This document shows, one piece after another, positions 18,768-27,354 of a stretch of DNA of 41,250 bases (positions are counted from its first letter, which is position 1; each line of letters starts with the position of its first letter). The translations under genes were made by a program, and so were the position numbers. The notes beneath the pieces are model-generated. The model did not search any database. It saw only the letters and a list, made by a program, of their open reading frames with translations, and was not told where the DNA came from. Source of the DNA: Clostridium sp. (GTDB lineage: Bacteria > Bacillota > Clostridia > Clostridiales > Clostridiaceae); contig NZ_JAJFUC010000100.1 in assembly GCF_021372645.1 (NCBI RefSeq), positions 1 through 41,250 of the forward strand, written 5' to 3'.

Positions 18768-18864
18768 AAACACCAAACTATTATATATTTGAGATGGAAT
18801 ATCTATTAAAAGAACAGCCTAATCTGAGGCAAATAAAATTAATCAGAAAATTCAAAAAAATATA

Positions 18865-18893
18865 TTGCAATAAGTTGCACAATGAGATATAAT
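18865..18893 (+). promoter_or_regulatory. Vegetative promoter of the putative RNA gene
   Basis: TTGCAA (18865-18870), an exact 17-base spacer and TATAAT (18888-18893). Transcription would begin about 18899-18902, just before the structured repeat region and not before any believable coding frame. Confidence 0.75.
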
Positions 18894-18899
18894 TTAAAT

Positions 18900-19097
18900 A
18901 AGATAAAGATTAAAATTTATCTTAGTGGACTGACACTTCAATCCGGCAGAAGCGTATATCTTCAGTGATATACAGTTGGTGACGGGCAACGTAAAAAACC
19001 CGGAAGCAATGTACGACATATGGGCGTATCCAGTTGGCGGACAACGTAAAAATCAGTTACTAAGAAGAGCAAGTGTATTTAATGCACTTGCTTTTTT
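18900..19097 (+). ncRNA. Candidate structured RNA with tandem repeat
   Basis: About 198 nt between a consensus promoter and an intrinsic terminator, richer in G and C than its surroundings. A long closing stem pairs 18921-18933 with 19053-19064 (12 pairs, one bulged G). It encloses two imperfect repeats of about 55 nt (from 18943 and from 19000), each with the order CCGG, a hairpin, AGTTGG, CAACGTAAAAA. Hairpins are 18954-18960/18967-18973 (7 bp) in repeat 1 and 19011-19015/19025-19029 (5 bp) in repeat 2; each repeat also has GTTG/CAAC. The terminator stem starts one base after the closing stem. I do not recognise a family. It could be a stand-alone small RNA or a two-domain riboswitch for the radical SAM gene 270 bases downstream. 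Confidence 0.6.
19065..19097 (+). terminator. Terminator of the putative RNA gene
   Basis: AAGAGCAAGTG (19065-19075) pairs with CACTTGCTTTT (19085-19095), eleven pairs with one G-U, and the T run reaches 19097. Confidence 0.88.
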
Positions 19098-19367
19098 GAT
19101 AAATAAAAGCTTAATTACTATGAAAATAAGTATATTCATTATAAAATCTATTGAAAAAATAATAAATTGCTATATAATAAAATTTAAATTTATTAAATAT
19201 ATTGACGTAAGGTTGGATGATGTATGAATAAAGTTATTTTGAGATAGACTCTTATTTTAGTTGAAATAGCAGCAATTAAAAGCTATACTAATTTGAGATA
19301 TTTAAATAAAGCATTTTGGAATGATTATTTTTTCAGATGCTTAAAAAAGACTGGAGTTAATAGTTAA
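19098..19367. other. Spacer RNA gene / radical SAM gene
   Basis: A/T-rich, no believable frame and no cysteine-rich precursor peptide. The ribosome site of the next gene (GGAG, 19351-19354) is at its end. Confidence 0.4.
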
Positions 19368-20237
19368 ATGAAGAAATTTAAAAAAGTTTATATAGAAATA
19401 ACAAATGTATGTAATTTAAGTTGTAATTTTTGTCCTAAAACATCTAGAAAACTAAAATTTATGGATAAAAACTCCTTCGAACATATTGCTAAAAGTATAA
19501 AACCCTATACAGATCATGTTTATTTTCATTTAATGGGAGAGCCATTTTTAAATAAAGAACTTGAAAATTTCTTGGAGATAAGCAAAGAAAATCAATTGAA
19601 AGTTAATATAACTACTAATGGAACTTTAATAAGTGATGTTAAAGATACATTGCTTAATGCATCTGCTTTAAGACAAGTAAATATTTCACTACATAGTTTT
19701 GAAGCTAATGAAGAAAATATTGATTTTAATGAATACATAAATAATATAATCAATTTTGTTAAAGAATCAACGGAAAGGACTAATATAATTTGTTCTTTGA
19801 GATTGTGGAACTTAGATACAAAATATAGTGCTAGTAATAATATGAATATTGATATATTTAAATTACTTGAACAAGAATTTCAAACAAACTGTGATTTAAA
19901 GGAATGTTTAAAAGAGAAAAATAGTTTTAAATTAAAAAATAATGTGTATATTAGTATGGGCGAAAAATTTAAATGGCCATCTCTAAAAGTTGAAGAATTA
20001 GGGGAAAGGGCTTTTTGCTATGGACTTAGAGATCAAATAGGTATATTAGTTGATGGAACAGTGGTGCCATGTTGTTTAGATAGTGAAGGCAGTATCTCTC
20101 TTGGTAATGTTTTTGAAAGCACTTTAGATGAAATCTTAAACTGTAAAAGAGCTAAGGATATATATGATGGATTTTCTGGAAGAAAAGCAGTAGAAGAATT
20201 ATGTAAAAGATGTGGATTTATAAATAGAGTAAGATAG
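19368..20237 (+). CDS. Radical SAM / SPASM-like protein
   Basis: Protein of 289 residues that would reductively cleave S-adenosylmethionine. The 4Fe-4S motif is Cys15-x3-Cys19-x2-Cys22 (CNLSCNFC), followed by FHLMGEPFLN (the GGE-like SAM-binding strand) and NITTNGTLI. The C-terminus has a SPASM-like cysteine set: AFCYG, VDGTVVPCCLDSEG, SLGNVFE, then CKRAKD and LCKRCGF, so auxiliary Fe-S clusters are likely. Such proteins modify peptides, enzymes or small metabolites; the substrate here is unknown. GGAG lies 11 bases before the ATG. A decayed copy of the terminator of the next gene follows its stop. Confidence 0.87.
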   Translation: MKKFKKVYIEITNVCNLSCNFCPKTSRKLKFMDKNSFEHIAKSIKPYTDHVYFHLMGEPFLNKELENFLEISKENQLKVNITTNGTLISDVKDTLLNASALRQVNISLHSFEANEENIDFNEYINNIINFVKESTERTNIICSLRLWNLDTKYSASNNMNIDIFKLLEQEFQTNCDLKECLKEKNSFKLKNNVYISMGEKFKWPSLKVEELGERAFCYGLRDQIGILVDGTVVPCCLDSEGSISLGNVFESTLDEILNCKRAKDIYDGFSGRKAVEELCKRCGFINRVR

Positions 20238-20269
20238 AAGTACTCATAATAGGATTAGGCTCATGAAAG

Positions 20270-20332
20270 AAAATAATAAGTACAAAGATGCAAAATAGAC
20301 AAGCATACGGACTTGGTATTTTTGAATGTGCG
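20270..20332 (+). terminator. Weak terminator after the radical SAM gene
   Basis: AATAATAAGT (about 20272) can pair with ACTTGGTATT (to about 20328) with one mismatch and a G-U pair, followed by TTT. The left arm lies in ATGAAAGAAAATAATAAG, nearly the same words as in the terminator of the following gene at 21096-21150. Confidence 0.45.
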
Positions 20333-20341
20333 TGAATAGAA

Positions 20342-21091
20342 ATGGATGTGGTTAAAATGGAAGTAGCAATTAAATCAGTAATAGTTTTTTTATTATTATA
20401 TTTTTCGTATTATTTTGCATTAAGATTTATTCAATCAGTTTTTCAAGGTGCAATAGGAAGTATAAGCTTTAAATTAGCTAAGTTTATATATGCATTAGGT
20501 ACACCAGCACATGAACTGGCACATTTATTAGTTGCTGTGTTATGTTTTGCTAAAATAGAAGAAGTACAACTTTTTCCAAAAGGAAATAGACCAGGATTCG
20601 TAAGATCTAGAGTAGGAAGTAAAATCCCATTTTTTATAAGTATAAAGGAATTTCTTATAGCAATAGCACCCGCATTGGTAAATATACCCTTATTTATATT
20701 TATAGAAAGCAAATTTATATTAAAATGTGAAATGTCAGAAATTTCAATGATATTGGATCCAAGAATTATAGTTACTAAAGAAGGCTTAATAACAATTTTA
20801 TTATTTTTAGTACTAATAAGCGGAATAGCACCCAGTCATGAAGATTTCAAAGGAATGATTAAAGGTCTTATAATTTTTAGTGTTGTTATATTTGGACTAT
20901 CTTTTGTAACTGCAATGATTTCAGATATGAAATGGGTAAATATTAATCCGATTTTAACCGTTATATTTTATTATTTTGAAATTATAATAACGGTTATGAT
21001 AATAAATTCAATTATAAATTATAGAAATTGCATACTAATTACTTGGAATATATTAATTAGTGCACTAAAACATACTTTTAAAAGAAGTTAG
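20342..21091 (+). CDS. M50-type membrane metalloprotease-like protein
   Basis: Membrane protein of 249 residues with five to six hydrophobic helices. The second helix region carries HELAH (57-61), an HExxH zinc motif placed inside a membrane segment as in M50 site-2 proteases, and APSHEDFKGM further on (about residue 160) might give the third ligand Asp. KIEEVQLFPKGNRPGFVR after the HELAH helix resembles the strand region of such proteins. The NPDG motif of classical site-2 proteases is not evident, so proteolysis is probable but unproven. The ATG at 20342 has a weak ribosome site, and the ATG at 20357 (244 residues) is an alternative. It may be cotranscribed with the radical SAM gene. Confidence 0.7.
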   Translation: MDVVKMEVAIKSVIVFLLLYFSYYFALRFIQSVFQGAIGSISFKLAKFIYALGTPAHELAHLLVAVLCFAKIEEVQLFPKGNRPGFVRSRVGSKIPFFISIKEFLIAIAPALVNIPLFIFIESKFILKCEMSEISMILDPRIIVTKEGLITILLFLVLISGIAPSHEDFKGMIKGLIIFSVVIFGLSFVTAMISDMKWVNINPILTVIFYYFEIIITVMIINSIINYRNCILITWNILISALKHTFKRS

Positions 21092-21095
21092 GCAT

Positions 21096-21150
21096 ATGAA
21101 AGAAAATAACAAGTCAAAGGTGAGGTGCACATTTAACTTGTTATTTTTTT
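21096..21150 (+). terminator. Terminator of the M50-type gene
   Basis: AATAACAAGT (21105-21114) and ACTTGTTATT (21136-21145) form a perfect 10-bp stem followed by five T. Confidence 0.85.
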
Positions 21151-21280
21151 AGTATATAATGAAATTGGAATTTAGCTATATTGAAATAATGGAGATATAT
21201 GAAAAAATGATTACCAATATATAAATAAATGTATAAGTATTAGAAAAATGTTAATACTTCTCAATAAGGAGTGATTATTT

Positions 21281-21856
21281 ATGATGAATAAAAAGAAATT
21301 ATTTATTTCAATGACAATAACATTAGTACTTATATTTTCTATAACTTATTATTTGTCAGATAAATATATAACTAATAAAAATGCTAAAAATAACGCTGCG
21401 ACAGCAAGTGAGATAAATAAAAGCAGTGAGCTAAATGATAGCACGAAAATATATTTATTTGCAGGAGAAAAGAAAGAAAAAGAATCAACCATAGCAGATT
21501 TAAAAAAAGAATTAAATATAGATGGTAATTTAACACAAGCAGAATTGTCAAAAACATTAAAAGATAAAGGATATGTTTTAGAAGTAGAATCTAATGGTGC
21601 AATGACATATAAAAGAGATATTTCAAAATCAGTAAAACCCAATAAATATTATATTGGTGAGAAGGATGGATTTTTAGCTATATATAAAACTGATAATGAT
21701 GGAACATTATTAATTGAAAATAGTGAAGATGTATATTCTAATAATAAAAAAGTAGATAACTTAAGGGAGTCAGATAAAAACAAAATTAAGAATTTTGAAT
21801 TTGAATATAATTCAAAAGAAGATGCAGAAGAAAGTTTGTCTGAATTTTTATCTTAA
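21281..21856 (+). CDS. BofC-like sporulation protein
   Basis: Protein of 191 residues with a short basic start and one membrane helix (about 7-25), then an extracytoplasmic part. The C-terminal segment, from PNKYYIGEKDGFLAIYKTDN to NFEFEYNSKEDAEESLSEF, has the pattern of the BofC C-terminal domain (a DGF/DGY strand pair, then a helix before the end). In Bacillus subtilis, bofC lies directly upstream of ruvA, and the same order here supports the call. BofC restrains pro-sigma-K activation through SpoIVB in Bacillus; the clostridial function is unclear because BofA/SpoIVFA control differs. AAGGAG precedes the ATG at 21281. Two terminators separate it from ruvA. Confidence 0.55.
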   Translation: MMNKKKLFISMTITLVLIFSITYYLSDKYITNKNAKNNAATASEINKSSELNDSTKIYLFAGEKKEKESTIADLKKELNIDGNLTQAELSKTLKDKGYVLEVESNGAMTYKRDISKSVKPNKYYIGEKDGFLAIYKTDNDGTLLIENSEDVYSNNKKVDNLRESDKNKIKNFEFEYNSKEDAEESLSEFLS

Positions 21857-21869
21857 ACATATGAAATAA

Positions 21870-21914
21870 AATAACACACCAAGTATACAAATGTACTGGT
21901 CTGTTATTTTTTTT
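21870..21914 (+). terminator. Terminator of the BofC-like gene
   Basis: AATAACA...ACCAAGTA (from 21870) pairs with TACTGGT...TGTTATT (to 21908), with a short internal mismatch, and eight or more T follow. The left flank again reads ATATGAAA-AAAATAAC as in the previous gene's terminator. Confidence 0.8.
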
Positions 21915-21922
21915 ATATGATT

Positions 21923-21961
21923 AAAAGGTATGAGAGTAATATTTGCTCACATACCTTTTTA
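21923..21961 (+). terminator. Second terminator before ruvA
   Basis: AAAAGGTATG (21923-21932) and CATACCTTTT (21950-21959) form a perfect 10-bp stem that extends with AG/CT pairs. With A and T on the flanks it can act in both directions. Confidence 0.75.
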
Positions 21962-22125
21962 AATATGTATTCTTCATTTAAAAATACATTATTGAAAGAT
22001 TTCATTTAAAATGATAAAGTATAAGTTAGGTTTTATTAATATAGTAATTTGTTTTTAAAAGAGTATACTTTGTAAGTTTTAATTTAAGTATATTTTATTT
22101 ATATACAAAAGTTGGAGGAAAATGG

Positions 22126-22722
22126 ATGTATGAATATATTAAAGGAAAATATGTAGGTATAAGTAAGGATTACATAATAGTAGAGAATAATGGGATTGGT
22201 TACAAAATATTTACATCAGGTGCTACAATGTCCTCCATACCAAAAGCAGGAGATGAAATTATGCTTTATCTTGAACAAATAGTAAGAGAAGACTTTCTTG
22301 GTTTATATGGATTTGATTCTAAGGAAGAACTAGAAATGTTTAAATTGCTTTTGACAGTTGGTGGAGTTGGTCCTAAGGCAGCATTATCATTACTATCTAT
22401 AAGTAGAGTTAATAATTTAAAATATGCTATATTGACTAATGATGAAAAGCATATTTGCAGGGGTGTTGGTATAGGTAAAAAAACAGCAGCTAGAATTATT
22501 TTAGAACTCAAAGATAAATTAAAACCAGATGAGTTATTAGATAATACTCAAAATTTTGATGATAGCAATAATGAAAATATTAATGTGTTATCAGAGGCTT
22601 TAAGTGCATTGCTTGCACTCGGCTACAGTGAAAAAGAAGCAGATTTTGCACTTAAGAAAGCAGATAAAAATGATAGCGTTGAAAATATCATTAAAAATGC
22701 ATTAAAAGCGCTAATGGGATAA
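22126..22722 (+). CDS. ruvA: Holliday junction DNA helicase subunit RuvA
   Basis: Tetrameric junction-binding subunit that loads RuvB rings on four-way DNA junctions during recombination. 198 residues, full length. N-terminal OB fold (about 1-64: MYEYIKGKYVGI, NGIGYKIF), the two helix-hairpin-helix motifs (about 72-130: LLTVGGVGPKAAL and ICRGVGIGKKTAARIILELK), an acidic linker, and the C-terminal RuvB-binding domain (about 150-198: ALLALGYSEKEAD). The ATG at 22126 follows GGAGG by about nine bases. It opens the conserved ruvA-ruvB-queA-tgt-yajC cluster. Confidence 0.97.
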   Translation: MYEYIKGKYVGISKDYIIVENNGIGYKIFTSGATMSSIPKAGDEIMLYLEQIVREDFLGLYGFDSKEELEMFKLLLTVGGVGPKAALSLLSISRVNNLKYAILTNDEKHICRGVGIGKKTAARIILELKDKLKPDELLDNTQNFDDSNNENINVLSEALSALLALGYSEKEADFALKKADKNDSVENIIKNALKALMG

Positions 22723-22808
22723 AAATTGTTCAGTGATAAGAGTATGTATAAGCATTTAGCTTGAATATTTGAATGTAGTTAATTCATTAAGAATATGGGG
22801 AGGTTTTT

Positions 22809-23849
22809 ATGGAAAGAATAGTTAATCCATCAGAATTTGAAGAAGATTCTAATTCTGAACTTAGTCTAAGACCTCAAAAAATAAATGAATATATAGGACA
22901 AGATAAGGTTAAAGAAAGATTAGATATATTTATAAAGGCTGCAAAAAATAGAAAAGAAGCCTTAGATCATTCACTTTTGTATGGTCCACCAGGACTTGGT
23001 AAAACTACTTTAGCTAATATTATTGCAAAAGAAATGGGAGGGGATTTGAAAATCACTTCAGGACCTGCAATAGAAAGAGCTGGAGATTTAGCAGCTATCT
23101 TAACAACCTTAAAGGACTATGATGTTTTATTTATTGATGAAATTCATAGGTTAAATAGAAATGTTGAGGAAATTTTATATCCTGCTATGGAAGATTATGC
23201 ATTAGATATAGTCATAGGTAAGGGTGCGGCGGCGAAGTCTATAAGAATTGATCTTCCTAAATTTACACTTATAGGAGCAACAACAAGGATTGGAATGCTT
23301 ACATCGCCACTTAGAGATAGATTTGGTGTATTGTGTGCTATGGAATATTATACAGATGAAGAACTTAAGGAAATAGTCGTTAGGAGTGCTACTGTGTTTG
23401 GTTGCCAAATTACAGAAGAGGGAGCTCTTGAAATTGCAAAAAGATCTAGAGGGACTCCAAGAATCGCCAATAGATTATTAAAGAGAGTCAGAGATTATTC
23501 AGAAGTAAAAGCAAATAAATTAGTATCTTTAAAAGAAGCAAGAGAAGCTTTGGAATTGCTAGAAGTTGATAATCAAGGATTTGATAAGGTTGATAATAAA
23601 ATATTAGAAGCTATTGTAGATAATTTTAATGGAGGTCCTGTTGGAATTGAAACACTTTCTTATTTTATAGGAGAAGAATTAGGTACAATAGAAGATGTTT
23701 ATGAACCTTATCTCCTTCAAAAAGGATTTATTATAAGAACTCCAAGAGGAAGAATTGCAAGTGAAAAAGCGTATAAACATCTTGGTAGGGTAAACACATC
23801 AAAGAATAGAGAAAATAATAGAATGCAAGGAAATTTTTTTGAAAATTAG
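22809..23849 (+). CDS. ruvB: Holliday junction DNA helicase RuvB
   Basis: AAA+ ATPase that drives branch migration with RuvA. 346 residues, full length. Walker [10 protein letters not shown] (59-67), Walker B FIDEIH (108-113), [18 protein letters not shown] with sensor 1 and arginine finger, [18 protein letters not shown] as sensor 2, and the C-terminal winged helix ending in [23 protein letters not shown] precedes the ATG. It lies about 86 bases after ruvA in the same direction with no terminator between, so the two are very likely cotranscribed. Confidence 0.97.
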   Translation: MERIVNPSEFEEDSNSELSLRPQKINEYIGQDKVKERLDIFIKAAKNRKEALDHSLLYGPPGLGKTTLANIIAKEMGGDLKITSGPAIERAGDLAAILTTLKDYDVLFIDEIHRLNRNVEEILYPAMEDYALDIVIGKGAAAKSIRIDLPKFTLIGATTRIGMLTSPLRDRFGVLCAMEYYTDEELKEIVVRSATVFGCQITEEGALEIAKRSRGTPRIANRLLKRVRDYSEVKANKLVSLKEAREALELLEVDNQGFDKVDNKILEAIVDNFNGGPVGIETLSYFIGEELGTIEDVYEPYLLQKGFIIRTPRGRIASEKAYKHLGRVNTSKNRENNRMQGNFFEN

Positions 23850-23959
23850 AAAATTTATTTGTTAAGTAAATAATGACATGATAAAATACCAACAATATAA
23901 CAATATAAGCATTTAAGAAGTTATATTTATAGTCAGGGTTTAAAGAATATATAAGGAAA

Positions 23960-23993
23960 CTCGACTCACATGCGTTCGCTGAGTAAGTTCGAG
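23960..23993 (+). repeat. Unexplained hairpin between ruvB and queA
   Basis: CTCGA-CTCA (23960-23968) can pair with TGAG (23980-23983) and TCGAG (23989-23993), with five bases bulged, around a GCGTTCGC mini-hairpin. It is noticeably richer in G and C than the surrounding spacer and has no T tail. It could be a repetitive palindromic unit or a leader structure; only one copy is visible in the window. Confidence 0.35.
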
Positions 23994-24057
23994 GAACAAA
24001 ATATAAAATTTGGACTCTCACTTATAATGCACTTTTTAGTTAGGAGAAGATAAATAG

Positions 24058-25083
24058 ATGAACGTAAAAGATTTTGATTTTTATTTGCCAGAAGAGCTAA
24101 TAGCTCAACACCCTCTAGAACGACGAGATTCATCAAGACTTATGGTTTTAGATAAGGAAACTGGAGAAATTAATCACAAGAGATTCCATGATATTGTAGA
24201 ATATTTAAATGAAGGAGATACTTTAGTATTAAATAACACTAGAGTAATGCCAGCAAGATTAATTGGTGAAAAAGAAGACACTCACGGAAAGATAGAATTC
24301 CTTTTACTAAAGAGAATTGAAAAAGATAAGTGGGAATGCTTAGCAAAGCCAGGTAAATCAGCAAGAGTAGGAAGAAAATTTACTTTTGGAGAAGGAAAAT
24401 TAAAAGCTGAAGTAGTAGAAGTTAAAGAGAACGGAAATAGAATCGTTGAATTTTTCTATGACGGAATATTTGAAGAAGTATTAGATGCACTTGGTGAAAT
24501 GCCATTGCCTCCATATATTCATGAAAGATTAGAAGATAGGGAAAGATATCAAACAGTTTATTCAAAGGAAAATGGTTCAGCGGCAGCTCCAACTGCAGGA
24601 CTGCATTTTACAAAAGAATTATTAGAAGAAATAAAAGGCAAGGGTATAAATATAGTTTACCTAACGCTACATGTTGGACTTGGAACTTTTAGACCAGTGA
24701 AAGTTGAATCATTAGAGGAACATGAAATGCATTCAGAATTTTATATGCTCTCAAAGGAAAGTGCAGATATAATAAATGAAACTAAAAAAAGAGGTAATGC
24801 TGTTATTTCTGTTGGAACAACATCAACAAGAACCTTAGAAACTATTGGTGACAATAATGGATTTGTTAAAGAACAAAGTGGATGGACTAATATTTTTATA
24901 TATCCAGGATATAAATTTAAAGTAGTGAATAACTTAATAACAAACTTCCATTTGCCAGAATCAACATTGATAATGCTTGTTTCAACTTTGGCTGGAAGAG
25001 ATAATGTTATGAATGCATATAAAGAAGCAGTAAATGAAAAATATAGATTTTTTTCATTTGGAGATGCTATGTTTATTAAGTAA
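24058..25083 (+). CDS. queA: tRNA preQ1(34) S-adenosylmethionine ribosyltransferase-isomerase
   Basis: Transfers and isomerises the ribosyl part of S-adenosylmethionine onto preQ1 in tRNA, giving epoxyqueuosine. 341 residues, full length. Signatures: [17 protein letters not shown] at the start, [45 protein letters not shown] and the C-terminal [20 protein letters not shown] is about 12 bases before the ATG. Next to tgt, the preceding enzyme of the same pathway; the spacer carries a MITE-like repeat. Confidence 0.97.
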   Translation: MNVKDFDFYLPEELIAQHPLERRDSSRLMVLDKETGEINHKRFHDIVEYLNEGDTLVLNNTRVMPARLIGEKEDTHGKIEFLLLKRIEKDKWECLAKPGKSARVGRKFTFGEGKLKAEVVEVKENGNRIVEFFYDGIFEEVLDALGEMPLPPYIHERLEDRERYQTVYSKENGSAAAPTAGLHFTKELLEEIKGKGINIVYLTLHVGLGTFRPVKVESLEEHEMHSEFYMLSKESADIINETKKRGNAVISVGTTSTRTLETIGDNNGFVKEQSGWTNIFIYPGYKFKVVNNLITNFHLPESTLIMLVSTLAGRDNVMNAYKEAVNEKYRFFSFGDAMFIK

Positions 25084-25089
25084 TAATTT

Positions 25090-25190
25090 ATAATTAACAA
25101 TGTACAGTTAAGGAATAAGTTCTTATGGAATTTGAAAAAAGCATATTTAAAGAAATTATGAAGTAATTCCAACTGTAATTATGTATTAAT
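25090..25190. repeat. MITE-like intergenic repeat, copy 1 (degenerate)
   Basis: Lies between queA and tgt. The left end reads ACAATGTACAGTTAAGGAATAA (split at 25098-25119), and the right end, read on the complement, ATAATTACAGTTGGAATTA, so the ends are imperfect inverted repeats. The left end matches the left end of copy 3 (38328-38349) at all but one position over about 20 bases. A small ATAAG/CTTAT hairpin follows the shared word. Confidence 0.55.
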
Positions 25191-25316
25191 AAAAAAGCTT
25201 TGATTACATTGATGAGGTGACATAATCAAATGTTTCAATTATATAAGGCATTTTTAGTTATTTCTCTAAATAACAAGTGAGTATGCCTAAAAAATTATAA
25301 TTAAGAGGTGAAACTT

Positions 25317-26456
25317 TTGAGTAAAAAATATACGTTATTAAAAAAGGATGGAAAAGCAAGACGAGGACAGTTTGAAACGCCCCATGGAACTATACAAACT
25401 CCAGTATTTATGAATGTTGGAACATTAGCAGCCATAAAAGGTGCAGTATCTAGTATGGACTTAAAGGAGATAGGATGCCAAGTTGAACTTTCTAATACAT
25501 ATCATCTTCACTTAAGACCAACAGATAAAGTGGTTAGTAAGCTTGGGGGATTACATAAATTCATGAATTGGGATAGGCCTATTCTTACAGATTCAGGCGG
25601 ATTCCAAGTGTTTTCACTTGCAAAGATGAGAAAAATTAAAGAAGAAGGTGTATATTTTAACTCTCATATAGATGGGAAAAAAATATTTATGGGACCAGAA
25701 GAATCAATGCAAATTCAAAGTAATTTAGCATCAACTATTGCAATGGCTTTTGATGAATGCGTTGAAAATCCAGCACCAAAAGAATATGTAGAAAGGTCAG
25801 TAGAAAGAACTACAAGATGGCTTGAAAGATGTAAGGTTGAAATGGATAGACTAAACTCTCTTCCAGATACAATAAATAAAGAACAAATGTTATTTGGTAT
25901 AAATCAAGGTGGAGTTTATGAAGATATAAGAATAAAACATGCTGAAGAAATAGTAAAAATGGACTTAGATGGATATGCAATAGGCGGACTCGCTGTTGGA
26001 GAAACTCATGAAGAAATGTATAAAATAATAGATGCTGTAGTACCACATTTGCCAGAGGATAAACCAATTTATTTAATGGGAGTTGGAACTCCAAGTAATA
26101 TATTAGAAGCAGTGGACAGAGGAGTAGACTTCTTTGATTGTGTACTTCCAGCTAGAAATGGAAGACATGGAAATGTATTTTGTAAAGAGGGTAAGCTTAA
26201 TTTAATGAATGCAAAATTTGAACTTGATACAAGACCAATAGATGAAGGTTGTGAATGCCCAGCGTGTAAGCATTATACAAGAGCATATATAAGACACTTA
26301 TTTAAAGCTAAAGAAATGCTTGCTATGAGATTATGTGTATTGCACAATTTATATTTCTATAATAAATTAATGGCTGATATAAGAGATGCTATTGATGGAG
26401 ATTATTTTAAGAAATTCAAAGAAGAAAAATTAAGGGAATGGGAAGGTAAAGTCTAG
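25317..26456 (+). CDS. tgt: tRNA-guanine(34) transglycosylase
   Basis: Exchanges guanine 34 of GUN anticodons for preQ1. 379 residues, full length. TIM-barrel signatures: ETPHGTIQTPVFMNVGT, catalytic-site LTDSGGFQVFSL with Asp92, FGINQGGVY, GYAIGGLAVGE, VDFFDCVLPARNGRHG with the nucleophile Asp, and the zinc site CECPACKHYTRAYIRHLF. The TTG at 25317 is taken as start because GAGGTG (25305-25310) lies six bases upstream; a GTG at 25308 is part of that ribosome site. Same direction as queA. Confidence 0.96.
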   Translation: MSKKYTLLKKDGKARRGQFETPHGTIQTPVFMNVGTLAAIKGAVSSMDLKEIGCQVELSNTYHLHLRPTDKVVSKLGGLHKFMNWDRPILTDSGGFQVFSLAKMRKIKEEGVYFNSHIDGKKIFMGPEESMQIQSNLASTIAMAFDECVENPAPKEYVERSVERTTRWLERCKVEMDRLNSLPDTINKEQMLFGINQGGVYEDIRIKHAEEIVKMDLDGYAIGGLAVGETHEEMYKIIDAVVPHLPEDKPIYLMGVGTPSNILEAVDRGVDFFDCVLPARNGRHGNVFCKEGKLNLMNAKFELDTRPIDEGCECPACKHYTRAYIRHLFKAKEMLAMRLCVLHNLYFYNKLMADIRDAIDGDYFKKFKEEKLREWEGKV

Positions 26457-26510
26457 AAAAATTAAATGTTTAATTGTCAACACTAATGTATTAGTTTATC
26501 ACGGTAATCG

Positions 26511-26549
26511 CATCCTTATTATACATTTAAATAAATTATAGTAAGGATG
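26511..26549 (+). terminator. Possible terminator of tgt
   Basis: CATCCTTA (26511-26518) pairs with TAAGGATG (26542-26549), extended by TTATA/TATAG pairing inside. Only a short T stretch follows, so efficiency is doubtful. Confidence 0.45.
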
Positions 26550-26603
26550 TTTAATTTAATACATTACATTCAATCATTGTGTTTGCAATCTCATTCTGCG
26601 TAT

Positions 26604-26877
26604 TCATTCTAGAAATGCATTATGAAAGGCTTGAGGATCTATATTAGCAAATACGCGTTCAAATGTATCATGTGATGGTATCCCATTCGGTAATTCTAAA
26701 AAAGTTGATAACCACTCCTTTTTAGCTTCACCAAAATCTTCTATATCTGTCCAACTATCAGCACAACCTATAGTCCCCAATATGACTATTACTAGTATGT
26801 CAATTAACTTGTGATCTACAACATTTCCAACTCTATAGATTTGACTTTATGTTTTCTATGAATTTATAATATACCAT
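26604..26877 (-). pseudogene. ISAs1-family transposase, N-terminal remnant
   Basis: On the minus strand the frame encodes VDHKLIDILVIVILGTIGCA, DSWTDIEDFGEAKKEWL, then LELPNGIPSHDTFERVFA and NIDPQAFHNAFLE before a TGA at 26604-26606. This is the DDE-associated N-terminal domain of ISAs1/H-repeat transposases (family pattern: HKL.DIL, CGADSW..IE.FG, LPNGIPSHDTF.RVF). A start ATG at 26875-26877 gives MVYYKFIENIK but is in another frame, so there is also a frameshift. The catalytic domain, about 270 residues, is missing. It is oriented against the housekeeping genes. Confidence 0.8.
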
Positions 26878-27031
26878 TGAAATCCTTGTGTAAAGCCATT
26901 TTGCTAAAATTTTCGTATGCAATTACCGTGAAATAAAGCCAGATCTATATTGACATTAAACTTAAAGAAATGTAAACTACTTATCATGGAAAAAAGAAAT
27001 ATTTTAAAAATAAAGATTTTGGAGGAAAAAA

Positions 27032-27310
27032 ATGAATAACATGATAGCATTACTTATAAATGTAGTACCTTTTATACTTGTTTTTGTAATTTTTTATTTT
27101 TTACTTATATTACCTGAAAAGAAAAGAAAAAAGAAATATCAAGGTATGCTTGAGGAATTGAAGATAAATGATGAAGTTGTAACAAGAGGTGGAATCATAG
27201 GAAAGATTACACACATAGATGAAAAAAGCATTACACTTGAAACAAGTACTGCTAAAACTAGAATTAAGTTAGATAAGAGTGGAATATCTTATAAAGTAAA
27301 GGTGGATTAA
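27032..27310 (+). CDS. yajC: Preprotein translocase subunit YajC
   Basis: Small accessory protein of the SecDF complex, 92 residues: one membrane helix (about 5-28), then the conserved EKKRKKKYQGMLEELKINDEV and VTRGGIIGKITHIDE strand region, as in the YajC family. GGAGG precedes the ATG by about nine bases. In this window secD and secF follow after one small membrane protein gene. Confidence 0.95.
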   Translation: MNNMIALLINVVPFILVFVIFYFLLILPEKKRKKKYQGMLEELKINDEVVTRGGIIGKITHIDEKSITLETSTAKTRIKLDKSGISYKVKVD

Positions 27311-27318
27311 TCATAATG

Positions 27319-27354
27319 CCCCTTAATACATCATAAAATGAAGTATTGGGGGTG
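27319..27354 (+). promoter_or_regulatory. Hairpin overlapping a ribosome site
   Basis: CCCC-T-TAATAC (27319-27329) pairs with GTATT-GGGGG (27343-27352), with one bulge. The 3' arm is the ribosome site (GGGGGTG, 27348-27354) of the next gene, so folding would hide it. No T run follows; a translational switch is more likely than a terminator. Confidence 0.45.

Larger units (their letters stand above)
26457..27031. other. Spacer tgt / yajC with IS remnant
   Basis: Over 570 bases between two genes that are close neighbours in related genomes. It holds a hairpin after tgt (26511-26549), an ISAs1-type transposase remnant on the minus strand (26604-26877), and about 130 further bases that may include an end of that element. 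The yajC ribosome site GGAGG is at its right edge. Confidence 0.6.

Noticed and set aside
18976-19227. 83-codon plus-strand frame over the repeat region
   Set aside because: GTG start without ribosome site; it runs through the intrinsic terminator and into A/T-rich spacer. The RNA fold explains the sequence better.
19098-21091. RiPP-type cluster (radical SAM/SPASM plus M50 protease)
   Set aside because: No short precursor gene with a ribosome site is visible between or beside the two genes, and no exporter is present. Kept only as an idea.
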